From Astropecten irregularis (taxonomy: Eukaryota; Echinodermata; Asteroidea; Paxillosida; Astropectinidae), in assembly GCA_963971285.1 (NCBI GenBank), contig OZ020251.1, positions 6,262,001 through 6,326,000 of the forward strand: 64,000 nt of DNA, given 5' to 3'. The notes beneath the pieces were generated by a model. That model saw only the letters and a program-made list of their open reading frames with translations. It had not been told where the DNA came from and ran no database searches. Shown here in pieces: positions 1-11,700 of this stretch (the first letter of the stretch is position 1; every line of letters starts with the position of its first letter). The position numbers and the translations under genes were made by a program.

Positions 1-670
1 CATGTATTTTCCCAACACTCAGCGTCACCGAGATAAAACCATGAATCAAGAGAGTAAAACTAATAAAGATTCATGCTAAACAACAAAATAGCCCTCTCCG
101 ATTACGCGAGTATCGTGGACTTAGGAGCTATGTTGCAGCATTTCAACCGCGAATAATGCGCGTAGTCCAAGCAGTTACAATGTATTACAACAATGTACAA
201 TTTTTACATTACTATACTATCCAAATAGTAATGGCCGATCACGCACAGCCTACTAATCTTTGACGTGATCTTAAAAAGCATTAAAAAATTCATGCTTCTA
301 CGCAACCTGCCCTAAAACAATGTAAAATGCACTAACGTAGTCTGGGCGGTAGACTGATTAGGTATCACGAGGTGGGGGACCAATCTAACTGGGAGACACA
401 ATTATCTTTGGGCAGGGAGACAGATATACTTGGAGGGGGACAGATTCATCCATGTGAACGTGTCCCCACCCCACGGACAGCTGTATATGGCCGCAACGGC
501 GTAAATGTGTCCGCGCGGACTCGTTTTGAGGGGGGGGGGGGGACAGATATAACCTCTACACGGTCCTGAAGTCTGACAGAATTTTCCCATATCCGCCGCG
601 CGGGGCGCCCTATGGGCCGCGGGAAAGCAACAACGAAGGTCTTGAAACTATAATTTGTATTGACATTTAC
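1..670. other. Non-coding flank, G-rich in its second half
   Basis: No recognisable gene. Positions 366-560 are G-rich with a loosely recurring GGGGGACAGAT-like motif and a run of G at about 530-541. Positions 585-630 are CpG-rich and could belong to the promoter or first intron of the possible minus-strand exon next to it. Confidence 0.4.
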
Positions 671-877
671 CTTCTTTCGTTTTGGCGCCATCTCCACTAC
701 TGATAATTTATAGCCTTGGTGTCCTTGGTGGCTCGTGCAGGGTATCAAATAAATACGTTCATATCTCTTCTCATTGTCAGACCTCAAGCGAGGAGCCACG
801 AAGGGGATTGTGATCTTCATTTTTGCACGTTTTATTGATTGACCTTCAGTAGTGGCGTCGTCTTTGTTGCAGTCCAT
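671..877 (-). CDS. Possible first coding exon of an unidentified minus-strand gene
   Basis: Read on the minus strand from 877, an open frame of 69 codons ends at a good-looking donor (AAG then GTAAAT, with the GT at 670-669) in phase 0. The peptide is basic and ends in MAPKRKK, so a shorter start at the internal ATG is also possible. The frame stays open past the donor to about 446. CpG-rich DNA lies just downstream. I do not recognise the protein, and the remaining exons would lie beyond the left edge of the window. It is the only coding candidate in the window that is neither part of the lectin-like cluster nor obviously a repeat. It may still be chance. Confidence 0.25.
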
Positions 878-2016
878 TATCTTTCCTGTAGGGCTGCCCG
901 GTATTGTCTTCTTCTGTTTTAGTTTCGTATTTCCCAGTACACATATCTAATTTGTTATGCCTTGTGTTAGCGCCAGTCGAGGACATATTCAGTCTTATAT
1001 TAATTTGTTCCCCCTTGTTTGTCCCACGTTTTGTAATTATTACAATTATTACAATGGCTACTTATAATTTTCCTTTAGGTTGCCTTCAAATGAAGTATTC
1101 AATAAAGACAAAAAATAACAACAAGTTCAGTGCAGCATTGCGAAATTCATCAACATCGTTTCTGACTCCACCTTCAGTCTTAAATTATTATCTAGCTTTT
1201 AATTGTGGAAAAAAAATATGCCTCATCAACGTAATGAGCTGAAATTCAGTACACGTTGAAGATAAAAGGCAATCGAGTTTCACAGTTCCCTGTTTGCAAA
1301 CATTTTGGTAAACCAGGCTATGGGTTGACTAAGTAAATGCCATTTAAACTTTGAATAAGACAGTGAAACCAATTCAAACCATGCGCCTTTCTAACAGTAA
1401 AAACGGTTGGAATAGTTCTTTTTGTATCCTTTTATACAGTAATTTTGTGTTTGTCAGAAACAAGAATTTTTAGAAGCCTGGAATGACAGACACAATATCT
1501 GTCATACGTGCCTTCTTCAAAAAAAAAAATATTGGTAGGGATCTTTTTTAACTTCAATTTTAATTCTCCTATTCACGTTTGCATAGTGCATATTCAGTAA
1601 TGGGGATAAGAATATTCATTCTTATGGTTGAGTTTCTGCTCACAAAGCGTCTCCAAATAAGCATATATGGAAATATACCCCCATCTCGTTAGACAATGTA
1701 TCTAAATGAATATGACCGCGGTCCCATTCTCCGAAGAAGACGTCACCGGGTAAAAAGAGGTTTCTCGCCAATCTTACGAAGGGTTGGGTTAGGTCTCTGA
1801 ATATGCTTATAGAGAAATCGCCTGAAAAACATGACGCTGCTGGATGGAGTGGAGGACAAACCTGAAACGAATTTATAAATTTATAGCTGCCTCCAACTGG
1901 GCTACGTGTTCAGTTAAAATTGAATCCCGTTTATTCCAATTAACTTAATAGATCGAGTGCACAATATTGTTAAATGGAAATGCCTGGCTCCCTCTTTAAT
2001 CTGTAATGTAGGTTAA
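878..2016. other. Non-coding, AT-rich, no gene seen
   Basis: Short open frames only, without domain content. No paired terminal repeats noticed. Confidence 0.4.
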
Positions 2017-2560
2017 TACTGCGTATATGGTGATACGGAAGGTAGGCTTTGTGTGGAATATAGGAGCTCAGGAACCGACTGGCTTCCCGTCTCTATTATG
2101 TGAAAGGAGCGCCATCTAACGCTTCCTCCTGACAATATGGCAGAAACGGAAGAAGTAATTAAATACCTTATAGACCTTTCTTTTGCAACGTCACAGCCCG
2201 AGTTCTTGCCAACCAACATGGCGGAAACTATGGCGAGCCGCCAAAGCCAGGCATAAAAAATAACCCCAATTTGAACACAATTTGTACACATCGTTTCATA
2301 AACGTTGAAAGATATTACTGAATGTAATGGAAACAACACAAGCACTGATGGTATGAAATTGTTCCGCTACGGAAAATTTGCAAATCATGTTGAATTTGGT
2401 CACGCCGTCTGTCAAAGAAGACGAAATGATTTATTTGCAACATTGGCCGCCCATGCAAATTATTGCCAACCAGCATGTCAGTGTTTTTTAACAAAAGAAA
2501 GGTCTATACCAATGGCATGAATAGACTGACCTCTAACGGCGTATTGGAATTAATTGAGCC
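2017..2560 (+). repeat. Upstream block of gene 1, homologous to blocks at 23.3-24.0 and 25.95-26.8 kb
   Basis: The block carries the landmarks GATACGGAAGG, AGGAACCGACTGGCTTCC and a C-rich stretch ending in ATCTAACGC. These recur as roughly 180 bp direct repeats at 23330-23830 and 25950-26640, and in diverged form at 35930-36050 and 37370-37450. Because it always precedes a type I first exon or its relic, I read it as a type I upstream region rather than coding DNA, although it gives open frames on both strands. Confidence 0.55.
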
Positions 2561-2589
2561 CGCCCATTTACATATTTCTAAGATTCATT

Positions 2590-2612
2590 GATTGGTTATA
2601 GCCCTGACGTCA
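2590..2612 (+). promoter_or_regulatory. Inverted CCAAT box plus CRE palindrome upstream of gene 1
   Basis: GATTGG (inverted CCAAT) at 2590-2595 is followed nine bases later by the palindrome TGACGTCA at 2605-2612, about 78 bp before the gene 1 start codon. The same pair, with TGACGTAA and 7 bp spacing, is kept at 23992-24012, 26794-26814 and 28118-28138. NF-Y and CREB/ATF family factors are known to bind such sites; their use here is inferred. Gene 3 has lost a clear version. Confidence 0.5.
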
Positions 2613-2689
2613 TCAGTCAGTGTTGGCGGTGCAGGCTGGAATCACACCCGTGTAGGTGCGTGCGATTTATCCCCATTCTAACAAGAGGA

Positions 2690-2735
2690 ATGGAGGGAGC
2701 GGTAGCCTACGCTGTGCTGCTATCAACACTTACAG
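2690..2735 (+). CDS. Gene 1 exon 1: signal-peptide exon
   Basis: Fifteen codons plus one base (phase 1) before donor GTAAGC. The peptide MEGAVAYAVLLSTLT is a hydrophobic leader completed by VLAS from exon 2. The matching exon of gene 3 at 37662-37707 differs by one residue (L to V), and a dead copy lies at 28207-28252. Confidence 0.7.
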
Positions 2736-5700
2736 GTAAGCGTAAGGACTTTATTTATCGATGCATTATGCACGTAGGGCGGTACAAGTACCAATTAGCC
2801 AAGTTTTTTGAGTTGTTTGAAACTGCACTGTGCAAATCCCTTTGCTCAACACATGGTCAGTGGATGTAGGGCATAACAATGACTTCTTAGCACTGTGATC
2901 GAACGAAAACTTAATTGAACATCAGTCTGTGCTCAACTGTTCTAATGTTATTTGTCTGAAACTATACTGAGGAGAGCCAAATAATGTGAAAAACTAAATA
3001 CGGAATACGAAATTAATCTGAAGTCTCTAAATGTCATGTTATTCTGCATGGATAACAACAAGCTCAGTAATAGTTATTTCATTGATAGTTCAGGTCCATG
3101 TTAGCATATCGCTCAACTACAAGAATCATAACTACAACGCAATGTCTACTTGGCTAAGTTGTATGGATTGTTTTAATTAAGCATACAGTCTACCTTCCAC
3201 AAATGATTTAGCTTCAAATTGCTTATCGGCAAGAAGTTATCAGTGAAATTGAATCTCGAAAGAGATTTTTCTGACGGCCGTTTGCTATTCTAGATTTAGA
3301 ACGCGTTATTGGTGTTCTCGTTTTTATTCGTGTTTCGTTCGAGAATTTGTCGTAAGTGTTATTTCACTGTGCGGTTTTGATGAAGAACGAGTTAAGTGTT
3401 CAAATGGTACCAAACGTGTCGGTTTTAATGCATTTATGGGTGCAAAAAAGGTACTTTTAAAGTTGGTGCGGAAAAAGCAACTTCTTTGTTTAAAACTTAA
3501 CCTTTTCTTGGTGAAAATCTGGTGAAAATGTGCTTGAGAAACCTTGTAAGATTGATTATAGGGTCATTCCGTTTCAATTCAACGCGCTTTGGAACCTGAC
3601 CGACTCGGATTTCAATGAAATTTGGTATGCTTATTGGCCTCCATGAGAAACCCCCAGAACCAAAATTGTATGTAATTTGGTTAATTACTTTTTGAGATAC
3701 GGGTTAACGAACTTTTGACTAATAAGCACAATCTGTCGCATTTAAACAGCCATATCTCCAGAAGTAGAACCTACAGAAATAAATTTTACATCCTTCTAAA
3801 GCTCTGATAATGGCCTTCATTTTGTAAAATAAAACCAAATGTTTTTCATGTAAGACAAAAAAAATACGTTAAAATTTGACCTTTGACCTGGATTTTAAAA
3901 AATGCGTATTTTTCAAAATGCGTAATTGTTTTTTTTATTTTAGCTTGACATGTAAGTAACATCTCCAGAAAAATTTGGAGTGGGCACTCATATACTTTTG
4001 GAGTTATGATAATTTAAATTTCGGATTTCGAGGATAAAACCTGTAAATATGCATTAACATGTGCATTGTACATATACTTATGTGCATGTAATCCATTTAT
4101 AGTAATGCATATGTGCACAAATATGAGGTGTTTTGGCCTATGTAGCCCTTTTCAAGTAAGCATAACTACAAAACTGTACAAAAGACCATCCTTAATCTTT
4201 TAGATGTTGCTCTGGGCCTATATATTCGGGGGGGGGGGGGGGGGGGTACTTGAACTGTCAGCCAGGCATGTTAACTAACCTAGTCATCTCCATTCCATCA
4301 GAATTTGTTTTGTTGCAGATTTCATTTCTTTTGCAGACATCAAGTAAACATATCTGGTTTCTGTAACAGTTTCCACAATCATTACTATATCCTGAGAGTA
4401 TCTGTGTAACCTGAAGGAATTCACACTGAGCTTACAGTTTACCATTGTTAGCTGGAAGGAACAATCACTAGTTTGCTTAAATACACGATTACACATTACG
4501 TGATGCACTCTCAGAATAGTAACAATTGTGGAAACTTTAGTATTACAGAGACTAAACACATAAAAGATGCCTGCAAAGGAAATACAATTTGCAACAAAAA
4601 CTCTGATTGAATGGAGATGACTAGGTTAGGCCCTGTTTGTTTAATGCACAAGATCACGAATCCTGCGGATCCGGATCCGGATCCCATTTTAGCGTACCCT
4701 TTATAGGACCTTGATCCCCAAATCTGGGATCCTGTGCGTTAAACGAACAGGCCCTTAGTTAACATGCTTTGCTGACAGGTACACTAGCCCCCCCTCTTCC
4801 CGGAAGATATAGGGCCAAGTGTTTAGAATGCAGCAACATGTAAAAGATTTAGGATGGGCTTTTGTACAGTTTTGTAGTTATGCTTACTTGAAAATGGCTA
4901 GAAAGGCGAAAATACTTCATATTTTTGCACATGCATTACTATACATGGATTACCTGTACATAAGTATATGTACAGTGCATATGTAAATGCATATTTTCAG
5001 CTTTTATCCTTGAAATCCGATGTTTGAATTATCATAACTCCAAAAGTATATGAGCGCCCACTCCAAATTTTTCTGGAGATGTTACTTACATTTTAAGATA
5101 AAAAAAAAAAATTACGCATTTTGAAAAATACGCATTTTTTAAAATCGAGGTCAAAGGTCAAATTTTAACGTAATTTTTTTGTCGTACATGAACAAATTTT
5201 GGTTTTATTTTATAAAATAAAGGCCATTATAAGAGCTTTAGAATGATGTAAAATTTATTTCTGTAGGTTCTTTACTTCTGGAGATATAACTGTTTGAATG
5301 CGACAGATTGTGCTAATTAGTCAAAAGTTCGTTAAACTGAAGTAAAACAATTTAATGATATTTTTCAATTGCATGTTGTTGTATGATACTGTATGTATGA
5401 TCAGTGGGAAGGCCAACTCATACATGTCATAATGTTTGCCAAGTCGTACATGAATTGATCAACTTGTACGCAGGTCATACCATACATCATCAACCAAGTT
5501 GTACTTTTTTGTCTTTTATTTGTCAGTAAATTTTTTTATTTTTTTTATTTAAGAACATTTTAAAAAGAATCTACTGCCATCTCTGATGCAAGAACTTGAA
5601 ATCAGGACAAAAAGGCCAGCACTTGGCCATTACACGAATAATAAACCAGACAAAAACCTTCACGAAAGAAAAGAACGAAACAAACACCAAACAGCCAGGG

Positions 5701-8700
5701 TATTTTTTGTACAAGAAATGATGCCATAAAACAAACGTAAAAAAATTAAATTTAGAACAGAGCCGCAAGATCTGGGGCTTATTTCATAAAACTGTTAAGC
5801 ACAAAAATTTGCTTAGCACAAAAATGTCTCGCCCAATAAAACAAATAACCATTGAAAATTCCATTTGATATTCATTCTCAGCGAACACCAGCCAAAGAAC
5901 AATCACAAGTGATACACAACACGTGGAAATTTGGTTGTTAACCCTGTTTTTATTAAGACAGAAATGTCATGCTTTGCAAATGTTTGTGCTAAGCAGCTCT
6001 ATGAAATTGGCCCCTGCTGAGAATGTCTATGCGTACAATTCTTCATGTACTGTACATTGTATACGAGTTGACCAGCAAACATTTCAGTCCGTACATAAGC
6101 AGTGTCTAATCTGTTTGAAGTAAACGTCTACCCAAGAGTCTCCGCCCTTAAGATGTTGTAGTTTCGTTTTGTCCTAATTAACTTGAGACTTCCATATAGA
6201 GTAACTTCCTCTTCTCCGTGCTGGACCTGAGATAGGATGGCACCGATACCATCGCCACTAGAGTATTTAATCATTGCTTTACTTCGCGAACGAAGAACTA
6301 TGAAGGTTATCCACGTCTCTGGCCCCCACATGCCCTCTCATGGCTCACGAGACCAATACGGGCACGGCAGATCCGGCTGCAGTGACGACAAATGAATGCC
6401 TGGCTTGGCCGAGCTGTCTTTCTACCTTTCCAACTAATTTAGTTTGGCGGGTGAATTTAAACGATGAGACTTCTGCTGACAGTGTGAACCCACTGGATCA
6501 TCTCCTGCAGATGTCCTCTCATTTGGGTCCGTTTTGCCGCAGGTTTTGAGGGACTTCCCTGAGGCAGTCTTTGCAACGCTACTTTGGGGAACCCCTGTTT
6601 CGGTGACCGCAGAGAAGTTAGCCAAACACGGGTGATTTTTGGTAGCCGATTGTCTTCCATCCTGGCGAGGCTTGTCTGGCCCAGCGCAGCTGACTCTTCA
6701 GTTGTGTGTCTGAAAAGCTGGTGGCGCCCCTGCCTGCTCTATAGATCCAGGACCTCGGTGTTCGTGGCGTAGTCTGTCTAGTGGATCTTGGGGATGGTAC
6801 GTAGGCGCCGCTGTTGGATACGCTGCAAGGGTTGGATGTAGCTGCGGTATGGGACCCAGGCTTCTGAGCCATACAAGAGGGTGGATAAGTACAACTGCTT
6901 TGTAGACACGCATCTTGGTGTTGGTCTTGAGGCGCTGTATGCTTTTGCCAGCCTGTTATCGACCTCATTGTTTATGCGAGTGTAAGGACGGGGCCGGGTG
7001 GGGCGTGGCACAACAAAGTAACCCACACGGCACACCAGAGGATTCTCTCCACCAAATTGGTTTTTAATTCTGATATCAGCGAGCGGTGCACAGGCAAGCG
7101 GCATGGGAGCGAGCACATTCGGGGAAACCACAATTAACAAAGACAAAAGAAGAAAATAAAGAAATACAATTAGCATAAACGAATTTACGTGTGAATGAGG
7201 CCCTATTGTTCTAATATCCCAGTCATAATTACCATAAGAAGCAGTCGAGGTTTAACAGTACAATTCCCAACTTATATTCTTAAGAATTACATTTGCTCAG
7301 AATTTCCAAACTAGCAGTGATGACAGGGACAATAAATCAATCTGTCATTATACAGCCATAAATCACACTTTACAGTAAAGATAAGAGACTGTGAATCAAT
7401 TATCCACTGTTGCAAGGGATTGCTCTCTAAACCAATAATATATTAAGAGATTAAACCCAATTCATTTGAAATTCCCACTGTCTGTTCCTATTATTCCAAT
7501 AAATCACAATCAACACTTAACATGGGCATTACTTTTACACAAAAGACCATTATTTTACCGAAAAGAGGGACTTATAAAATTGTGTTAATTCTACTACGGT
7601 GCCCAGGTCAAATTGTAATACATGTACATTCCCTTTCCAAAGTTCACCACGAGAGGGCCTCCATTATATTTTGTAACTGACAGAAAGTTGAACGAAAAAC
7701 CCATTTTATTCCCCTTAATCCCAAACCCGACTATTTCCCGATAACATCATTCAATAACAGAGGCCCCGAACTACTGAGATTATACAATTGATTAAACATA
7801 ATTCAACAACGAGGATATTTACCTGATATCAGCGAGCGGTGCACAGGCCAGCGGCATGGGAGCGAGCACATTCGGGGAATGGCAAGTCACCGCTTGAGGG
7901 CGCTGTCACGCATTTCGCCAATAATCACTTAAGTTTACCTGATCCTCACACGAGCATCAGCAGAAATTTAATGGTGCAGCCAATGTTATTGAACTGCTCC
8001 ACTGATCTCAATTCTGTGTTGCTAATGGTGATGTTGGGGGAGGGGGCGCTGTAGGCTTCTTGGGAAACAGGCTGGTGGAAAACCTCCGTCTTCTTCAGGC
8101 TCACCTCCAGCACGAAGCCAAGCGGGCGAAGCAAGACGTGGTGCACTGGAAGACTCTCCCAGATTGGGCAACAAGCGCAGCGTCGTCTGCAAACAGCAGG
8201 TCCAGGATCAGCTGTTCGAATGTCTGAGTGTGAAACTGCATACATCTGAGGCTGAATGGGTTGCCGTCCAGGCGATACCTGATGTAGAAGCTGTCCTCCA
8301 CGTCAATATCCTCAGTGGCTTGCTTGAGTATCAAGCTGTAGAAGATGCCGAAGAGGGTTTTGGCCAGGACGCAGCCCTGCTTCGCGCCATTGTTGATGGG
8401 AAAGGGTTCCGACAGGTCGCCGCTGACTCTAATCTGTCCTCGCTGATCCTCATGCAGCTGGATCACCCTGACCAGGAATTTGGGGGACATCCAAGCCGCT
8501 CCAGGATCTGTCACAAGCCTGTCTTGCTTACTGTTTCAAACACTTTGGTAAGGTCGAGGAAGGTAGCGTAACCTTGTTCTGTTCACGGCACTTTTCCTGC
8601 AGTTGCGTGAGGACAAATATCATTTCAGGTGTGCCCATGTTGTTACGAAAGCAGCACTGGCTGTCGGATAGCTGGTCTTCGGCAATTGTTGGAATGAGTA

Positions 8701-11700
8701 TGTTCATAAGGAGAAGACGCGTGAGGACCTTGTCTGCGATGGTGAGTAAGGTTATCCCCTGTAATGTGAGCAGTCGTACTTCACTCCTCTTGTTTTTGTA
8801 CAAAATGATGGTGACTGCGTCGTGGACGTCTTCATTTGCCTGGTAACTTGTCTTGCTCCCAGCAGCACCTTGGAATGCAATGTGGGCTCCGTTCTTCCAG
8901 AACTCAGGGGAATGCAGTCCAGGTTCAATGCATTTCTACTCTTCAGCTGTAGGATGACTTTGGTGGTCTCCTCGAGGGTGGGGGCTCTTCCAGCTCCTCT
9001 TTCATTGGTTCCTTGGGAATGCAGTTGATGGCGACATCCTGATCCTGGCAGTCGGCGCTGAAGAAAGTATGGAAGAACTCTGATCAGCGGTCGAAGGAAT
9101 GACCTTCGAAGTTGCGCTCGGGACTCTAAACCTGATGCCGGGCTGTTAACAACCTTGAGTCCCTGGTAGTAGTCTCTGTAGACACCAAGGTCGGCACGCA
9201 TCTTGGTAAATTTCGCTATGTAAGCAATCAGTCATTCAGAATCTCCCGGAGCTTGCACTGTGAGCTGCTACACGCGAGGCGGAATGCTGCTTGTTTTTTC
9301 TCTGGGCAGGATGGTTGAGCTAGGTGGGCTTGGTGTACAGACCGCTTCTTTGCGAGGAGGTCCTGAATGTGGACAACATTTTCGTCAAACCAGTCCTTGT
9401 TCTTCTTTTTTCTTCTCGAAACCCAGGACTTCTTCAGACGTGTGTATGATAGCAGACTTAAGTTTTTTTTTTCCAGAGAGCGACTCCGGGGAGGGGTCAG
9501 AGCTGTTGACAAGGCCGTCGAGTCGTGGTTGAAGACTGGACTAAAACCTTTCTCTCCTGACAGGGTAGGTCTGCCACCCAGTCTGGAACTTCCTCCTGCT
9601 GGGTCCACATGTACAATTTCTCCTTGCCTTTGTCTTAAAGCGTAGCTGGAGTGAGCAGCGGACAGATGGTGGTCTGTGTGTCACTCGGCTCTATTCTAGG
9701 TGTAAAGGACGTCGGCCCGGTCGCTCTGGCGCAAAATCACACACCCATGGAGGTGCCAGTTTTTTGACCGTGAGTACATGCAAGTGTCTTGTTGCTGGAA
9801 GATTTTTTTTCGGGGAAAAAGTCGTTTTAATGGTTGGGTGTGAAGTAAGGTATTAGTTTGTAACGTGCAAACAATAAAATAATGACTTAATGGCACTTGT
9901 CGGTAACACAAGCGGTTGAAGCTTGAGCTACAGAACCTTTAAAATGTAAAATAGATAAAGAAATATTTATCGCGATGTCAGATTGCTGGTGGAGACATTC
10001 GGTGTGACCGGCCTGTGTCCTTGCTCTGTGACCGAGGGCAGTTTGGTTGGGCAGTTCGGCCCATCCAGTGCAAATTCACAAACAGTGAGAGTGGAGTTGT
10101 GCAGCCTACCGTCAAAGAGACAACCAAAGTCACGAAGCAGGGGTGATTGGTATCCTGTCAGATTTGGAAGCACGGGGAACCTATTCTACAAGGTTAACTC
10201 AAAAAGCTTTGTTGCCGAGAGCGCAGTGAAAGCGCCTACAAGTGGCACGCGACTCATTTGTCATAATACTGTATAAAACAATGGGAAAAATCAGCCTCCC
10301 CAACAACCGGGGACCACCCTGCCTAAAACGAGGTGGATAATGGAGAAACTCAGTTGTTCCCGCTAGTTCCACATTAAAAAGTATTGGCGTGGTCAAGTTT
10401 ACTAAACGGAACCAGTTCGCATCACAAAGAATTCGGTATGCTGCGTGTCCTAGCAGGGACTCTTTTCAACATCTTGATACTCAATCGGACCAAAAAAGAC
10501 CTTGATGATTAAGACGATGTCTACATTTGATACCTTCTTGATGGCAGCCTGTTTACTACTCCAACTCATACAGGTGCTCACGGGAACCCACTCACAACTT
10601 ATTCAGCACCTCATCTTTACAGATGCTGCTGATCTACAATGACTGACTGAAGAATGCCCTCGGTGACTGCCACATCATCCACTGTATGTTGTTATAACTG
10701 CTTCACACGAGCGGCGTCACACATTCGATTCATCCGATCTTTTCTTGTGTTATACATTACGTTCCGTGCATCTAGACCTCGATCCTAATTGATTAAACAT
10801 TCATTTTCTGCAGTGTTTTAACAAAATCTTTCACCGAACGCTGGTATACGGTGCTCCGAAGGTAAAATGTTTGAATCCCGCTCCAGTAATTGTTTTCTTC
10901 GTTCACGTTCTAATACTTAAAATCAACCAGTCAGTTTCTGTTGTTAGTAACCCTATATTAGGGTTCATCTGTGAAAACATTTTATGAAAAGGTTTTTCAA
11001 CTGATTTGAGTAAGTATGGGTGTCAACATTTACCATAAAAAAAGTTAGGTGGGGTAGGGGGTGGGGAAAGTACTTGTTCTCGGGGTCAAAGGTCATTGAC
11101 CTTTTCTAATAGCACTAACACCTGTAACTAGGCAATAAAATATAGTTAAAGGGTGATATTGGTGTCAAAATGCAGAGAATCACACCGGAAGGAGACCCAA
11201 AATAAAATTTGAACTCTACGATGAAACCCTGACCTTCCATTTTTAGGTCAAAGGTCATTGACCTCTTGTAATAGCACCGAAAACATGTAATTATGCAATG
11301 ACACATAGTACATGAATGAGATTTGTGCCAAAAAACAGGGAATCCTAAACAATCTATCATATTTTGAACTTGCTTCTTAGGTGTATGCCTTACATAATGC
11401 CAATACTTAGGCATAAGTGATGGATAATAACTACTACGCATCAGCTGGTGTCAAAGTCATTCACTAGAAACTATCTGAACAGCAATATACATGTAAACAA
11501 ACCTCAAAATACACACATGTCATTTGTCATAATGTTCTTAAGTGCACCGCATTGTACCGCAAGATGATAAATGTCCACTTTGACTATGAACTTATAACAT
11601 TGACCCTCAATGAAGAGGTCAAAGGTTAAATAATATAAGAGGTGTATTACCAGACTAAACTATGTGCAGCTGATGTGAGTTTAAAAGACATTTATCTCTG

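Noticed and set aside
8164-8571. 135-codon plus-strand frame
   Set aside because: Antisense shadow of the LINE reverse transcriptase, whose FADDAAL motif is on the minus strand.
9983-10276. 97-codon plus-strand frame with its antisense partner
   Set aside because: No domain, no paralogue in the window, and LINE debris on both sides.
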